Assembly: GCF_030010375.1 (NCBI RefSeq)
Contig: NZ_JASCRY010000006.1
Location: forward strand, 101,494-165,493
DNA length: 64,000 nucleotides
Direction: 5' to 3'
Source of the DNA: Flavobacterium yafengii
GTDB lineage: Bacteria; Bacteroidota; Bacteroidia; Flavobacteriales; Flavobacteriaceae
In this document: piece by piece, positions 18,655-27,756 of the stretch
Layout: every line of letters starts with the position of its first letter
Numbering within the stretch: the first letter of the stretch is position 1
Notes under the pieces: generated by a model
Seen by the model: the letters and a program-made list of their open reading frames with translations, nothing else
What the model was told of the DNA's origin: nothing
Database searches by the model: none
Position numbers and translations under genes: made by a program

Positions 18655-19521
18655 TTAATTCGGCTCCACATGAATCAAAACGTGACCTAGTTCCGGCATT
18701 TCCTCTCGCAAGGTATCTTTGAGTTTATGTGCTAAGTCATGTCCTTCTTTTACTGTAATATTCGAATCCACAATTGCATGCAAATCTACGTGATATTGCA
18801 TTCCTGCTTTTCGAATAAAACACTTTTCCGTATCTATAATTCCGTCTACTTGAAGTGAAACTATTCGAATTTGCTCAATTAAATCATCGTATAAATGTTC
18901 ATCCATTATTTCCCCCAAAGCAGGTCTGAATATTTGATAACTATTATAAAGAATGAATCCTGAAGCAAAAAGTGCTGCCCAATCATCGGCTGATTCGTAC
19001 CCATTACCTAAAATCAAAGCAATTGAAATCCCAAGAAATGCTGCCACAGATGTTATCGCATCGCTGCGATGGTGCCAGGCATCAGCTCTCAGTGAGGAAC
19101 TATTGGTTTGAATGCTCCTTTTCATCACTAATCGAAAAGAATACTCTTTCCAAATAATTATTGCCCCAAGAACGATTAATGTCCATGGTTTTGGTAATTG
19201 ATGTGGTGTACCAATGTTGATGATACTTTCATAAGCTATAATAGTAGCCGAAGTGATTAAAAAACCTACTACCAAAAAAGTAATTAATGGTTCAGCTCTT
19301 CCATGTCCATAAGGATGATTTTTATCCGCAGGTTTATTGGAATATTTAATTCCAAATAAGACTAAAAATGAAGCAAAAATATCTGTTGTAGATTCAATTG
19401 CATCCGCTATTAAAGCATATGAATTTCCAAAAAATCCTGCCAATCCTTTTATAATTGCCAGACATGTATTTCCAACAATACTAAAATAAGTAGCCTTTAT
19501 CGCTGTTTGTTCGATTGACAT
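18655..19521 (-). CDS. Cation diffusion facilitator (CDF) family metal transporter
   Basis: This 288-residue inner-membrane protein has six predicted helices. The first metal-site motif ALIADAIESTTDIFAS gives the family's Asp-x3-Asp arrangement, and the second, RADAWHHRSDAITS, gives His-x3-Asp. The C-terminal cytoplasmic domain (about 205-288) contains MQYHVDLHAIVDSNITVKEGH and GHVLIHVEP, the metal-sensing ZT_dimer fold. CDF proteins export Zn, Fe, Mn or Co in exchange for protons; the metal here cannot be chosen from sequence with certainty. It lies 115 bases downstream of murA on the same strand. Confidence 0.93.
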   Translation of the reverse strand: MSIEQTAIKATYFSIVGNTCLAIIKGLAGFFGNSYALIADAIESTTDIFASFLVLFGIKYSNKPADKNHPYGHGRAEPLITFLVVGFLITSATIIAYESIINIGTPHQLPKPWTLIVLGAIIIWKEYSFRLVMKRSIQTNSSSLRADAWHHRSDAITSVAAFLGISIALILGNGYESADDWAALFASGFILYNSYQIFRPALGEIMDEHLYDDLIEQIRIVSLQVDGIIDTEKCFIRKAGMQYHVDLHAIVDSNITVKEGHDLAHKLKDTLREEMPELGHVLIHVEPN

Positions 19522-19636
19522 GCTCTTTTTCTAAAGATTAATTAAAATTAAAAACGTTTAAGTAAACCGTATTGAATGGTTACATTCAAATCCTATTTGG
19601 TTTACTTAAACGATATTTTATAATTATTTATTTGAT

Positions 19637-20947
19637 TTATGCGCGTACAATATTAGCTCCGATAGCTCTTAATCGTTCGTCAATACGCTCATACCCTCTG
19701 TCTATTTGTTCAATATTCTGAATGGTACTCGTTCCTTTTGCTGAAAGCGCTGCAATCAATAACGAGATTCCCGCACGAATATCCGGAGAAGACATTGTAG
19801 TGGCTTTCAATTGTGATTTAAAATCGTGTCCCATCACAACAGCTCGGTGTGGATCACACAACATGATTTTAGCTCCCATATCAATCAGTTTATCCACAAA
19901 GAATAATCTGCTTTCAAACATTTTTTGATGAATCAATACATCACCCTTCGCTTGAGTGGCAACGACAAGAACAATGCTCAATAAATCAGGCGTAAATCCA
20001 GGCCAAGGCGCATCGGCAATTGTTAGAATAGAACCATCAATATCTGTTTTTACTTCATACCCATCTACATGAGCAGGAATGTATATATCGTCTCCTCTAC
20101 GTTCCAGAGTAATTCCAAGCTTTCTAAAAGTATTAGGGATTACGCCCAAGTTATCCCAACTCACATCTTTTATCGTAATTTCCGATTTTGTCATTGCAGC
20201 AAGACCAATCCAACTTCCTATTTCGATCATATCCGGAAGAATTCTATGCTCACAACCACCTAAACTTTCAACCCCTTCAATAGTCAATAAGTTTGATCCA
20301 ACACCTGTTATTTTAGCTCCCATGGAGTTTAACATTTTACACAATTGTTGCAAGTAAGGTTCACAGGCAGCGTTATAAACTGTTGTTCTTCCTTTCGCCA
20401 AAACGGCAGCCATAACAATATTAGCGGTTCCGGTTACAGATGCTTCATCTAGTAACATATCGGCACCTTTCAATCCTTTAGGCGCTTCTACACCATAAAA
20501 ATGATCTTCTCTGTTGTAACGGAATTTTGCTCCAAGATTTATAAATCCTTCAAAGTGGGTATCTAATCTTCTACGTCCAATTTTATCACCACCTGGTTTT
20601 GGAATATATCCTTTTCCAAATCGTGCCAAAAGTGGTCCAACAATCATAATAGAACCACGAAGAGAACCGCCTTCTTTCTTGAATGCTTCGGTTTCTAAAT
20701 ACGCTATATTCACTTCATCGGCTTGAAAAGTATAAGAGCCAGATCCTGTTTTTTGGATTTTAACTCCTAAATTTCCTAAAAGCGTAATTAGTTTATTGAT
20801 GTCAATAATATCAGGAATATTATTAATAATCACTTTTTCAGGAGTTAAAAGAACAGCACATAAAATTTGTAATGCTTCATTTTTTGCCCCTTGTGGCGTG
20901 ATTTCTCCTTTAAGACTAATGCCGCCTTCTATTTTAAAAATTCCCAT
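19637..20947 (-). CDS. murA: UDP-N-acetylglucosamine 1-carboxyvinyltransferase (MurA) with Asp in place of the catalytic Cys
   Basis: This 436-residue enzyme catalyses the first committed step of peptidoglycan synthesis, the transfer of enolpyruvate from PEP to UDP-GlcNAc. Lys22-Asn23 of QGAKNEAL are present as in E. coli. The active-site loop, normally PGGCAIGARP, reads PGGDKIGRRRLDTH, so the residue equivalent to Cys115 is Asp121. Asp at this place keeps activity in other bacteria and makes MurA insensitive to fosfomycin. The gene is third in a minus-strand run DUF493, DUF4290, murA, a common Flavobacteriia order. The remainder of the two-domain fold looks complete. Confidence 0.96.
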   Translation of the reverse strand: MGIFKIEGGISLKGEITPQGAKNEALQILCAVLLTPEKVIINNIPDIIDINKLITLLGNLGVKIQKTGSGSYTFQADEVNIAYLETEAFKKEGGSLRGSIMIVGPLLARFGKGYIPKPGGDKIGRRRLDTHFEGFINLGAKFRYNREDHFYGVEAPKGLKGADMLLDEASVTGTANIVMAAVLAKGRTTVYNAACEPYLQQLCKMLNSMGAKITGVGSNLLTIEGVESLGGCEHRILPDMIEIGSWIGLAAMTKSEITIKDVSWDNLGVIPNTFRKLGITLERRGDDIYIPAHVDGYEVKTDIDGSILTIADAPWPGFTPDLLSIVLVVATQAKGDVLIHQKMFESRLFFVDKLIDMGAKIMLCDPHRAVVMGHDFKSQLKATTMSSPDIRAGISLLIAALSAKGTSTIQNIEQIDRGYERIDERLRAIGANIVRA

Positions 20948-21046
20948 ATTGATAAGTTATGAATTATTAGTAATGAGTTAAAATTTACGAGTTAAAAGTT
21001 AATACTGAAAAAATTCAAAACTTATAACTCCTAATTTATAACTGAC

Positions 21047-21772
21047 TTACAACGGTTTTCTAATTTGATTTTTGTGAATCGGATTTGGTTTTCCAGTTTT
21101 TGCATTCTTATTGCTAAGAATTTTCGGCTGTCCTACCGGCAAGATTTTGTTAGAAACTCGCTTATTTGTTCGTAATAAATCAGTGGTATTTAATAATTCC
21201 TCTGTACTTTGAATCAAATTCAACTTGCCGTCTGACAATTCGTATAAATGTTCAAAAATGACATCATCCTTAACAGTGTCTTTGTTCCAACTCAAATAGG
21301 ATTTTTTCATGTGATTAGCGATAACTTTCACTAAAGCACTTTTCATTTCACCATCTTCCCATTTATTGGCTACATCAATCATGTATTTTATGTTGTTGCC
21401 ATAATATCTGTATTTTGGAAAATTCTGAGGATAACTTAACACATCCGGTTTCAATTGTAATACTTCACGGGATGGAATTGGATATGGAGAATCAGCCACC
21501 AATTTAAAATCAGACATGATAAAAATCTGATCCCACAATTTGTGCTGAAAATCAGGAACATCACGCAAATGTGGATTCAAGCTACCCATAACCTGAATAA
21601 TGTATTTTGCAGCTTTGTTGCGTTCTACATCATCTTCAATTTTAGTCGCCTGATCAATTAGTTTTTGTAAATGGCGTCCATATTCCGGAATAATCAAATG
21701 CGATCTTTCCGCATTATATTCCAAATGATGCACCACATCGTTCGAGTTTTCTTTAATATATTTTGAATTCAT
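21047..21772 (-). CDS. DUF4290 family protein
   Basis: The protein is a DUF4290 member, recognisable from the block VHHLEYNAERSHLIIPEYGR and from IQVMGSLNPHLRDVPDFQHK and YPIPSREVLQLKP. I place the start at the ATG at 21772 (241 residues), because family similarity begins within a few residues of it. The reading from 21823 adds 17 residues of no evident relation. It is cytoplasmic, with no signal or membrane segment, and has a basic, Lys/Asn-rich C-terminus. Function is unknown; the consistent position just upstream of murA suggests a cell-envelope connection, which is inference. A ~100-base spacer of degenerate TTATAA/GAGTTA repeats separates it from murA. Confidence 0.8.
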   Translation of the reverse strand: MNSKYIKENSNDVVHHLEYNAERSHLIIPEYGRHLQKLIDQATKIEDDVERNKAAKYIIQVMGSLNPHLRDVPDFQHKLWDQIFIMSDFKLVADSPYPIPSREVLQLKPDVLSYPQNFPKYRYYGNNIKYMIDVANKWEDGEMKSALVKVIANHMKKSYLSWNKDTVKDDVIFEHLYELSDGKLNLIQSTEELLNTTDLLRTNKRVSNKILPVGQPKILSNKNAKTGKPNPIHKNQIRKPL

Positions 21773-21861
21773 ATTCGAATGTATATTTTTTAATCTTACA
21801 TGCTCTTTTTCGAAGATTTGCAATCATTCGATTGTATATGCATCAAAATTTAGTTTTATAT

Positions 21862-22146
21862 CTAAAGAGAAATAATTCCCTTAATTGTAGAAACTTCTAG
21901 GTATTTATCTACTATTTCTTGTGAATCTTTCATGGTTACGTCAACAGATATACTGGTAAACTTACCCGTCTTAGATTTTGTCGTTTTTATAACAGCTCCC
22001 ATACAATCAAAAGCCAATTGAACACGTTCAATATTATCATCTTCTGTTGGCACAATAAATTTAAACAAGTATTCAGCCGGCCATGTATTGCTCATGTCCA
22101 ACTCTACTTTTAATCTATCATAAAATTCTTGAGTGTTCTTATCCAT
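21862..22146 (-). CDS. DUF493 family protein
   Basis: This 94-residue protein of the DUF493/YbeD-like ferredoxin fold contains WPAEYLFKFIVPT and SKTGKFTSISVDVTM, followed by the conserved C-terminal VDKYLEVSTIKGIISL. The family is thought to be a small ACT-like regulatory module; its ligand and partner are unknown. It is the first gene of the run DUF493, DUF4290, murA and is divergent from the AAA ATPase gene at 22295. Confidence 0.85.
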   Translation of the reverse strand: MDKNTQEFYDRLKVELDMSNTWPAEYLFKFIVPTEDDNIERVQLAFDCMGAVIKTTKSKTGKFTSISVDVTMKDSQEIVDKYLEVSTIKGIISL

Positions 22147-22269
22147 TTTCTATTTAAAAAATAAAGGCAAATATACAGTTTCAAACGTAAATTATGAATT
22201 TTGAATTATGATTTTTTACCTAATCTTATTTTAACCGCAATCATTTTTTCAAATCCCAATAAGTTTAAG

Positions 22270-22277
22270 TAAATTTG
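22270..22277 (+). promoter_or_regulatory. Candidate -7 box for the ATPase/recQ/fmt run
   Basis: TAAATTTG matches the Bacteroidota -7 consensus TAnnTTTG exactly and lies 18 bases before the GTG start. I did not find a convincing -33 TTG at the right distance. Confidence 0.45.
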
Positions 22278-22294
22278 CCCCTTATTTTTTAAAG

Positions 22295-22834
22295 GTGCAG
22301 AAAGAAATCATAGTTATCATTGGCGGTCCAGGAACAGGTAAAACAACTATCATCGATGGATTGGTAGCCAAAGGACATTGTTGTTATCCCGAAATTTCAC
22401 GGGAAGTAACTTTGGAAGCAAAAAAACAAGGGATTGAGCAATTATTCCTAGAAAAACCACTATTATTCAGCGAATTACTTCTTGAAGGAAGAAAAAAACA
22501 GTTTCATAATGCTTCCAAAGAGCCACATGAAGTCGTTTTTATTGACCGAGGAATTCCTGATGTTTTGGCTTATATGCATTATATTGGCGATAGCTATCCT
22601 GCCACTTTTGACATCGCTTGTCGCGAACATACGTACTCAAAAATCTTCATTCTTCCGCCGTGGGAAGAAATTTATATTAGTGATCACGAACGTTATGAAA
22701 ACTTCGAACAAGCTAAACTCATCTATAATCACCTTACAGAAACGTATCAAAGTTACGGTTACGAACTCATAGAAGTTCCTAAAGATACCCTGGATAACAG
22801 AATTCTTTTTATCTTAGATGAAATTTCTAAATAA
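22295..22834 (+). CDS. AAA family ATPase/kinase-like P-loop protein (AAA_28 type), GTG start
   Basis: This 179-residue P-loop protein has Walker A GGPGTGKTT at residues 9-17. It also has an Asp-Arg segment VFIDRGIPDVLAYMHY typical of AAA_28/NadR-like nucleotide kinases, and the lid-like ISDHERYENFEQA. It starts with GTG at 22295. No ATG exists before the Walker motif, so the GTG is well supported. The substrate is unknown. It lies 58 bases upstream of recQ and is probably in the same transcript with recQ and fmt. Confidence 0.82.
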   Translation: MQKEIIVIIGGPGTGKTTIIDGLVAKGHCCYPEISREVTLEAKKQGIEQLFLEKPLLFSELLLEGRKKQFHNASKEPHEVVFIDRGIPDVLAYMHYIGDSYPATFDIACREHTYSKIFILPPWEEIYISDHERYENFEQAKLIYNHLTETYQSYGYELIEVPKDTLDNRILFILDEISK

Positions 22835-22892
22835 TTTTCAAGTTTAGAATTTACAATTTGGGATGTTTTCTACGAATTGAAATCTGTAATCT

Positions 22893-24788
22893 ATGCAAGA
22901 AGCGTTAGCTATTCTTCAAAAATATTGGAAACACGACAAATTTAGGTCGCTGCAAAAGGAAATTATCGATTCCGTTTTAAGTGGTCAAGATACCTTTGCA
23001 TTGATGCCAACCGGCGGAGGAAAATCAATATGTTTCCAGATTCCGGCAATGATGAACGAAGGAATTTGTTTGGTGATTTCGCCATTGGTAGCATTAATGA
23101 AAGATCAAGTTGCTAATTTGCAAAAGCGAAATATCAAAGCCATTGCATTAACTGGCGGCATCAGATCCGAGGAAATGATTGATTTATTAGATAATTGTCA
23201 ATTCGGGAATTATAAATTCCTCTATTTATCTCCGGAACGCTTGCAATCTGACTGGATTTTGGAACGAATAAAAAACCTTCCCATACACTTAATTACCATC
23301 GATGAAGCGCATTGCGTATCACAATGGGGACATGATTTCAGACCAGCTTACTTGAAGATTTCCGCATTAAAAAAACATTTCCCAAAAGTACCTTTCCTTG
23401 CATTAACGGCCACTGCAACTCCAAAAGTCAAAGAAGATATCATCACTGAACTGGGATTGCATGATGTGCAAGTTTTTGAGAAATCATTTGCAAGAGAAAA
23501 TATTGCTTACATGGTTTTTGAAGTAGAAGATAAACTTTTCAGAATAGAACAAATCCTGAAAAAAAATCCAGAATCATCTATCATTTATGTTCGAAACAGA
23601 AAATCTTGTTTGGAAATTTCTTCACAATTGAATGCCTTAGGATTTAAAGCAACGTATTATCATGGCGGACTTTCGTCCAAAGAAAAAGATAAAAACATGC
23701 AGTTGTGGATGAATGAAGAAGTTCAAGTCATTATTGCCACGAATGCCTTTGGGATGGGAATTGACAAAGCCAATGTAAAAACCGTAATTCACATTCAACT
23801 ACCCGAAAATTTAGAGAATTATTACCAAGAAGCAGGTCGCGCAGGAAGAAATGGAGAAAAAGCCTATGCTGTTTTACTAACAAGCCCTTCGGATATTATC
23901 CAGGCTGAAAACCAATTTATAAATATTCTTCCTGATAAAAAGTTTTTGAATCTCATGTATGTCAAGCTCTGTAATTATTTCCAGATTGCTTACGGAGAAG
24001 GAATTAACGAGCAGTTTACATTCAATTTGCATCATTTTTGTTTGAAATATGAATTCCCCACATTGAAAACATACAATGCGATGCAATTTCTGGACAGACA
24101 AGGAATTATCAATTTGTCTCAAGAATTTTCTGAAAAAATCACGTTACAATTTCTTATTCCTTCCAAAGAAGTGATTCGATACATGAGTTTGAATCCAAAT
24201 GATGAGGAAATTATTTTGGCAATATTGCGAACATATCCCGGAATTTATGAAATGCAAACTGCTTTCAACTTACAATTGATTGCTAAAAAATCAAATCACA
24301 AGGAAGCCGAAATACAAGCAGTCTTACATAAATTAAAAGGAAAAGAGATAATAGAATATCATTCGAAAAATAATGATTCTACATTGATTTTCAATGAAGT
24401 TCGGGAAGATGAAAGAACCATCAGTCGGGTTTCAAAATATTTAGAAAATCAAAATCAATTAAAAAAAGAACAACTTCAGTCCGTTCTGAATTATATAAGC
24501 GAAAAAAAGGTTTGCAAGAACAAGCTTATCTTGCGTTATTTTGGAGAAAAAACAGATTTAGATTGTGGAATTTGTTCCTTTTGCATAACCAAGAAAAATA
24601 AGAAAAAAGATAGCACGTCACTTTCAAAAGAAATCATTACTTTATTACAATCCGAAGATTTAAATTCGAGAGACATACAAAACAGAACTAAGAATAATCC
24701 TGAAGAAGTTATCGCTGCACTTCAGGATTTATTAGAAAATAATACTATTTTGGTTAAACCAAATAATAAATATACTTTAAGATCATAA
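22893..24788 (+). CDS. recQ: RecQ family ATP-dependent DNA helicase (no HRDC domain)
   Basis: This 631-residue helicase shows motif I TGGGKSICFQIPA, DEAH in IDEAHCVSQWGHDFRP and motif III ALTATATPKV. It also has motif VI region QEAGRAGRNGE and the RecQ zinc-binding cysteines (CKNKLILRYFGE and DCGICSFC). It is shorter than the ~730-residue RecQ also found in this phylum and has no recognisable C-terminal HRDC domain. RecQ unwinds recombination intermediates 3' to 5'. Its stop overlaps the fmt start in TAATG at 24786-24790, indicating translational coupling. Confidence 0.94.
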   Translation: MQEALAILQKYWKHDKFRSLQKEIIDSVLSGQDTFALMPTGGGKSICFQIPAMMNEGICLVISPLVALMKDQVANLQKRNIKAIALTGGIRSEEMIDLLDNCQFGNYKFLYLSPERLQSDWILERIKNLPIHLITIDEAHCVSQWGHDFRPAYLKISALKKHFPKVPFLALTATATPKVKEDIITELGLHDVQVFEKSFARENIAYMVFEVEDKLFRIEQILKKNPESSIIYVRNRKSCLEISSQLNALGFKATYYHGGLSSKEKDKNMQLWMNEEVQVIIATNAFGMGIDKANVKTVIHIQLPENLENYYQEAGRAGRNGEKAYAVLLTSPSDIIQAENQFINILPDKKFLNLMYVKLCNYFQIAYGEGINEQFTFNLHHFCLKYEFPTLKTYNAMQFLDRQGIINLSQEFSEKITLQFLIPSKEVIRYMSLNPNDEEIILAILRTYPGIYEMQTAFNLQLIAKKSNHKEAEIQAVLHKLKGKEIIEYHSKNNDSTLIFNEVREDERTISRVSKYLENQNQLKKEQLQSVLNYISEKKVCKNKLILRYFGEKTDLDCGICSFCITKKNKKKDSTSLSKEIITLLQSEDLNSRDIQNRTKNNPEEVIAALQDLLENNTILVKPNNKYTLRS

Positions 24789-25735
24789 TGGAAAAATTAC
24801 GAATTGTTTTTATGGGAACACCCGAATTTGCTGTGGGGATATTAGACACAATACTAAAAAACAACTACGAAGTGGTGGGCGTTATTACTGCCGCAGATAA
24901 ACCTGCCGGTCGTGGACAAAAATTAAAATATTCAGCAGTAAAAGAATATGCACTGGCCAATAATCTTACTTTATTACAGCCCACAAACCTTAAAGATGAA
25001 GCCTTTTTATTAGAATTAAAATCGTTGAATGCTAATTTACAAATCGTGGTTGCCTTTAGAATGTTGCCAAAAGTAGTTTGGGAAATGCCTGCGTTAGGAA
25101 CTTTCAATCTTCACGCTTCACTCCTTCCTAATTATCGCGGAGCGGCGCCAATAAACTGGGCAATAATAAACGGAGAGACTAAAACGGGTGTAACTACTTT
25201 TTTTATTGATGATAAAATTGATACCGGTGCAATGATTTTAAGTGCCGAAACACCTATTGATGAAACCGAAAATGCAGGTCAACTGCATGACCGATTAATG
25301 GATTTGGGAAGCAAGACCATTATTGATACTTTGGAAATGATTGAGAAAGGAAATGTATCCACAATTATTCAAAAAGAAACTGCCGATATTAAAACAGCTT
25401 ACAAACTTAATAAAGAAAACTGCAAGATCGATTGGACAAAATCAGCCTTAGAAATCAACAATCTGATTCGAGGTTTAAGTCCTTATCCAGCCGCTTGGTG
25501 TTTCATTCAAGATAAAAATGAAGAATGGAACGTAAAAATATATGAAACTAAAATTGTTTTAGAAGATCATAATTATACGATTGGAAGTCTAATTTGCACC
25601 AAAAAAGAAATGAAGATTGCAGTAGAAAATGGATTTATTCAAGTGTTAAGTTTGCAGTTTCCGGGTAAAAAGAAGATGAATACACCAGAATTACTTAATG
25701 GAATTACATTTTCGGCTGAAGCAAAAGCTCATTAA
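24788..25735 (+). CDS. fmt: Methionyl-tRNA formyltransferase
   Basis: This 315-residue protein begins RIVFMGTPEFAVGIL, carries GRGQKLKYSAVK, and has the family signature HASLLPNYRGAAPINWAI with the catalytic His/Asn region. A C-terminal Fmt_C beta-barrel (about 205-300) binds tRNA. It formylates Met on initiator tRNA using 10-formyl-tetrahydrofolate. The start codon overlaps the recQ stop by one base. Confidence 0.96.
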   Translation: MEKLRIVFMGTPEFAVGILDTILKNNYEVVGVITAADKPAGRGQKLKYSAVKEYALANNLTLLQPTNLKDEAFLLELKSLNANLQIVVAFRMLPKVVWEMPALGTFNLHASLLPNYRGAAPINWAIINGETKTGVTTFFIDDKIDTGAMILSAETPIDETENAGQLHDRLMDLGSKTIIDTLEMIEKGNVSTIIQKETADIKTAYKLNKENCKIDWTKSALEINNLIRGLSPYPAAWCFIQDKNEEWNVKIYETKIVLEDHNYTIGSLICTKKEMKIAVENGFIQVLSLQFPGKKKMNTPELLNGITFSAEAKAH

Positions 25736-25841
25736 CATCAATAAAAACGGGTGTTTTATTCTTTTTAACAAGAAATAACCTTGCTTTTATTAACAAAAGA
25801 AATAAGTTATCAACAAAATAACCTAAAATTAAGCAAAACAC

Positions 25842-25871
25842 TTGCAAGGAACGTATTTCCTACTAAATTTG
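25842..25871 (+). promoter_or_regulatory. Promoter of the HU gene
   Basis: TTGC at 25842-25845 and TAAATTTG at 25864-25871 are separated by 18 bases, a textbook Bacteroidota promoter. The leader to the ATG at 25915 is about 35-40 nt. Confidence 0.8.
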
Positions 25872-25914
25872 TGTATTAACAATTTTTTTTAACCAACAAT
25901 TAATAACTATTATT

Positions 25915-26187
25915 ATGAACAAATCAGAATTAATCGATGCTATCGCTGCTGATGCAGGAATAACTAAAGCTGCAGCAAAATTGGCTTTAGAGTCGTTTTT
26001 AGGTAATGTAGGCGGAACTTTGAAAAAAGGTGGAAGAGTATCTTTAGTAGGTTTCGGATCATGGTCAGTTTCTGCTAGAGCTGCAAGAGATGGTAGAAAT
26101 CCTCAAACAGGAAAAACTATCCAAATCGCTGCTAAAAATGTAGTAAAATTTAAAGCAGGCGCAGAATTAGAAGGTGCGGTAAACTAA
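25915..26187 (+). CDS. HU family DNA-binding protein
   Basis: This 90-residue histone-like protein begins MNKSELIDAIAADAGITKAA. It contains the DNA-binding arm GFGSWSVSARAARDGRNPQTGKTI with the intercalating NPQTG tip and ends KFKAGAELEGAVN. It forms homodimers that bend DNA and compact the nucleoid. A strong promoter and terminator flank it, so it is monocistronic. Confidence 0.96.
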   Translation: MNKSELIDAIAADAGITKAAAKLALESFLGNVGGTLKKGGRVSLVGFGSWSVSARAARDGRNPQTGKTIQIAAKNVVKFKAGAELEGAVN

Positions 26188-26208
26188 TTTTAGTTCCCCC
26201 AATATAAT

Positions 26209-26237
26209 CAAAACCTTCCAGATGGAAGGTTTTTTTA
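26209..26237 (+). terminator. Terminator of the HU gene
   Basis: AAAACCTTCCA and TGGAAGGTTTT form a hairpin with a two-to-three-base loop followed by a T run. Confidence 0.88.
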
Positions 26238-26304
26238 TGCGTTTCATCGATTTTATTTTGCATTATTATAATAAAAAACTTAAATTTAATAAAAATATAT
26301 TCCG

Positions 26305-26865
26305 ATGATTACAGATAAACTAAAGAAAGGATATTTGCTTATAGCAGAGCCTACGATAATTGGGGATCTATCATTTAACAGATCGGTAATTTTACTAGCT
26401 GATTACAACGAAGAAGGATCGGTGGGTTTTATAATTAACAAACCCTTGAAATATACCATCCATGATTTAATCCCGGATATAGACGCGCGATTTAAGATTT
26501 ATAATGGTGGACCAGTAGAACAAGACAACCTCTATTTCATTCATAACATTCCGGATTTAATTCCTAATAGCATCGAAATCTCTAATGGAATTTACTGGGG
26601 AGGTGATTTTGAGTCGACAAAAGAACTTATCAATAAAGGTGTAATTAATAACGATAACATCCGATTCTTTCTAGGCTACACGGGTTGGGATGAAAACCAA
26701 TTAGAGAGCGAAATGGAAAGCCATTCCTGGATTATTACCGCAAATAGCTATGAAAATAAAATAATTGGAAAATCAGCAACACATTTCTGGAAAGAACAAA
26801 TCATGGAATTAGGTGGAGAATATCTCATCTGGTCTAATGCTCCAGAAAATCCATACTTAAATTAA
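26305..26865 (+). CDS. YqgE/AlgH family protein
   Basis: This 186-residue protein has the YqgE/AlgH hallmarks. LLIAEPTIIGDLSFNRSVILL is at the N-terminus, followed by GSVGFIINKPL, the YNGGPVEQDNLYFIH strand-turn and GYTGWDENQLESEM. The family is structurally known but its molecular role is not established; it is sometimes called a transcriptional regulator. The stop codon TAA at 26863-26865 shares four bases (TTAA) with the stop of the convergent aminotransferase gene. Confidence 0.93.
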   Translation: MITDKLKKGYLLIAEPTIIGDLSFNRSVILLADYNEEGSVGFIINKPLKYTIHDLIPDIDARFKIYNGGPVEQDNLYFIHNIPDLIPNSIEISNGIYWGGDFESTKELINKGVINNDNIRFFLGYTGWDENQLESEMESHSWIITANSYENKIIGKSATHFWKEQIMELGGEYLIWSNAPENPYLN

Positions 26866-27701
26866 GTAGTACTGATCATCTCATTAAGTTTTTCAGTCAA
26901 TTGGACTGATATAGCGGTAGTAAATACTTTTTTTCGGTATTGGGTTATCGGTTGGATTCCTTTTATGACATTTGTAATAAATAATTCATCTGCTTTTTGA
27001 AGGTCAAATGGGGATATTACTTCCTCTACAACTTCTAAATTTTCTATTCTTTTAGCCAAACTTAGAATTTGTTTTCTCATAACACCATTCAAACATCCTT
27101 CAGAAACTGGAGGTGTAATTAATTTGTTCCCCAATAGCATAAAGATATTTCCTTGTAATGCTTCAACAACATTTTTACTGTCGTTCAACAACAAACAATT
27201 ATCCAGTCCGTTTTCATTTGCAAAAATACTTCCTGTTACGTTTATGATTTTATTGGTCGTTTTAATAGACGACAGTAATTGTTTAGTAATGTAAAAGTCT
27301 TTGTATAAATCTACTTCATATTGCTTTTTTTCAATTGAATAGAATGTATTCTCAAGCGCTATTGCATGAATCAGGAAAGATACCGTGTTGTTTTGTGGCA
27401 AATAATATCCACCTTCATTTCGATAAACAGTAATTCGAGCACGAGAAGAATTAACCATTTGATTTTTTGCAACTAAAGAAAGTATTTGCTCTTCCAGATA
27501 TTCCATGGTAAAATTCATTGGAATTTCCATTCGAACCACACGCATTGAAGACATTAACCTAAAATAATGATCCTCAAGAAAAAGGATTTTATTGTTTAGT
27601 ATTTTTACTGTTTCAAAAACGGCATCGCCATATAAAAAAGCGCGATTTTGTGTCAATATATTAGCATCCTCAGATACGATAGTCCCATTAAAATTAATCA
27701 T
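26862..27701 (-). CDS. PLP-dependent aminotransferase class IV (branched-chain aminotransferase / aminodeoxychorismate lyase type)
   Basis: This 279-residue protein belongs to fold-type IV PLP enzymes: FLYGDAVFETVKI at the N-terminus, LLSSIKTTNKIINVTGSIFA with the expected PLP lysine, and EALQGNIFMLLGNKLITPPVSEGCLNGVMR. Members act as branched-chain aminotransferase, D-amino-acid aminotransferase or aminodeoxychorismate lyase (PabC, folate). Which reaction applies is not decided by sequence alone. It overlaps the convergent YqgE gene by 4 bases, and the START-like gene lies 55 bases upstream on the same strand. Confidence 0.88.
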   Translation of the reverse strand: MINFNGTIVSEDANILTQNRAFLYGDAVFETVKILNNKILFLEDHYFRLMSSMRVVRMEIPMNFTMEYLEEQILSLVAKNQMVNSSRARITVYRNEGGYYLPQNNTVSFLIHAIALENTFYSIEKKQYEVDLYKDFYITKQLLSSIKTTNKIINVTGSIFANENGLDNCLLLNDSKNVVEALQGNIFMLLGNKLITPPVSEGCLNGVMRKQILSLAKRIENLEVVEEVISPFDLQKADELFITNVIKGIQPITQYRKKVFTTAISVQLTEKLNEMISTT

Positions 27702-27756
27702 AAAAAAAGCCCTAAATTTTATTCAGGGCAAATATAAGTTATAAAATACTATTTTA

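Noticed and set aside
20948..21046. Regulatory RNA or riboswitch between murA and the DUF4290 gene
   Set aside because: The spacer is made of degenerate TTATAA/GAGTTA-like words with no stable stem; it looks like decayed simple repeat.
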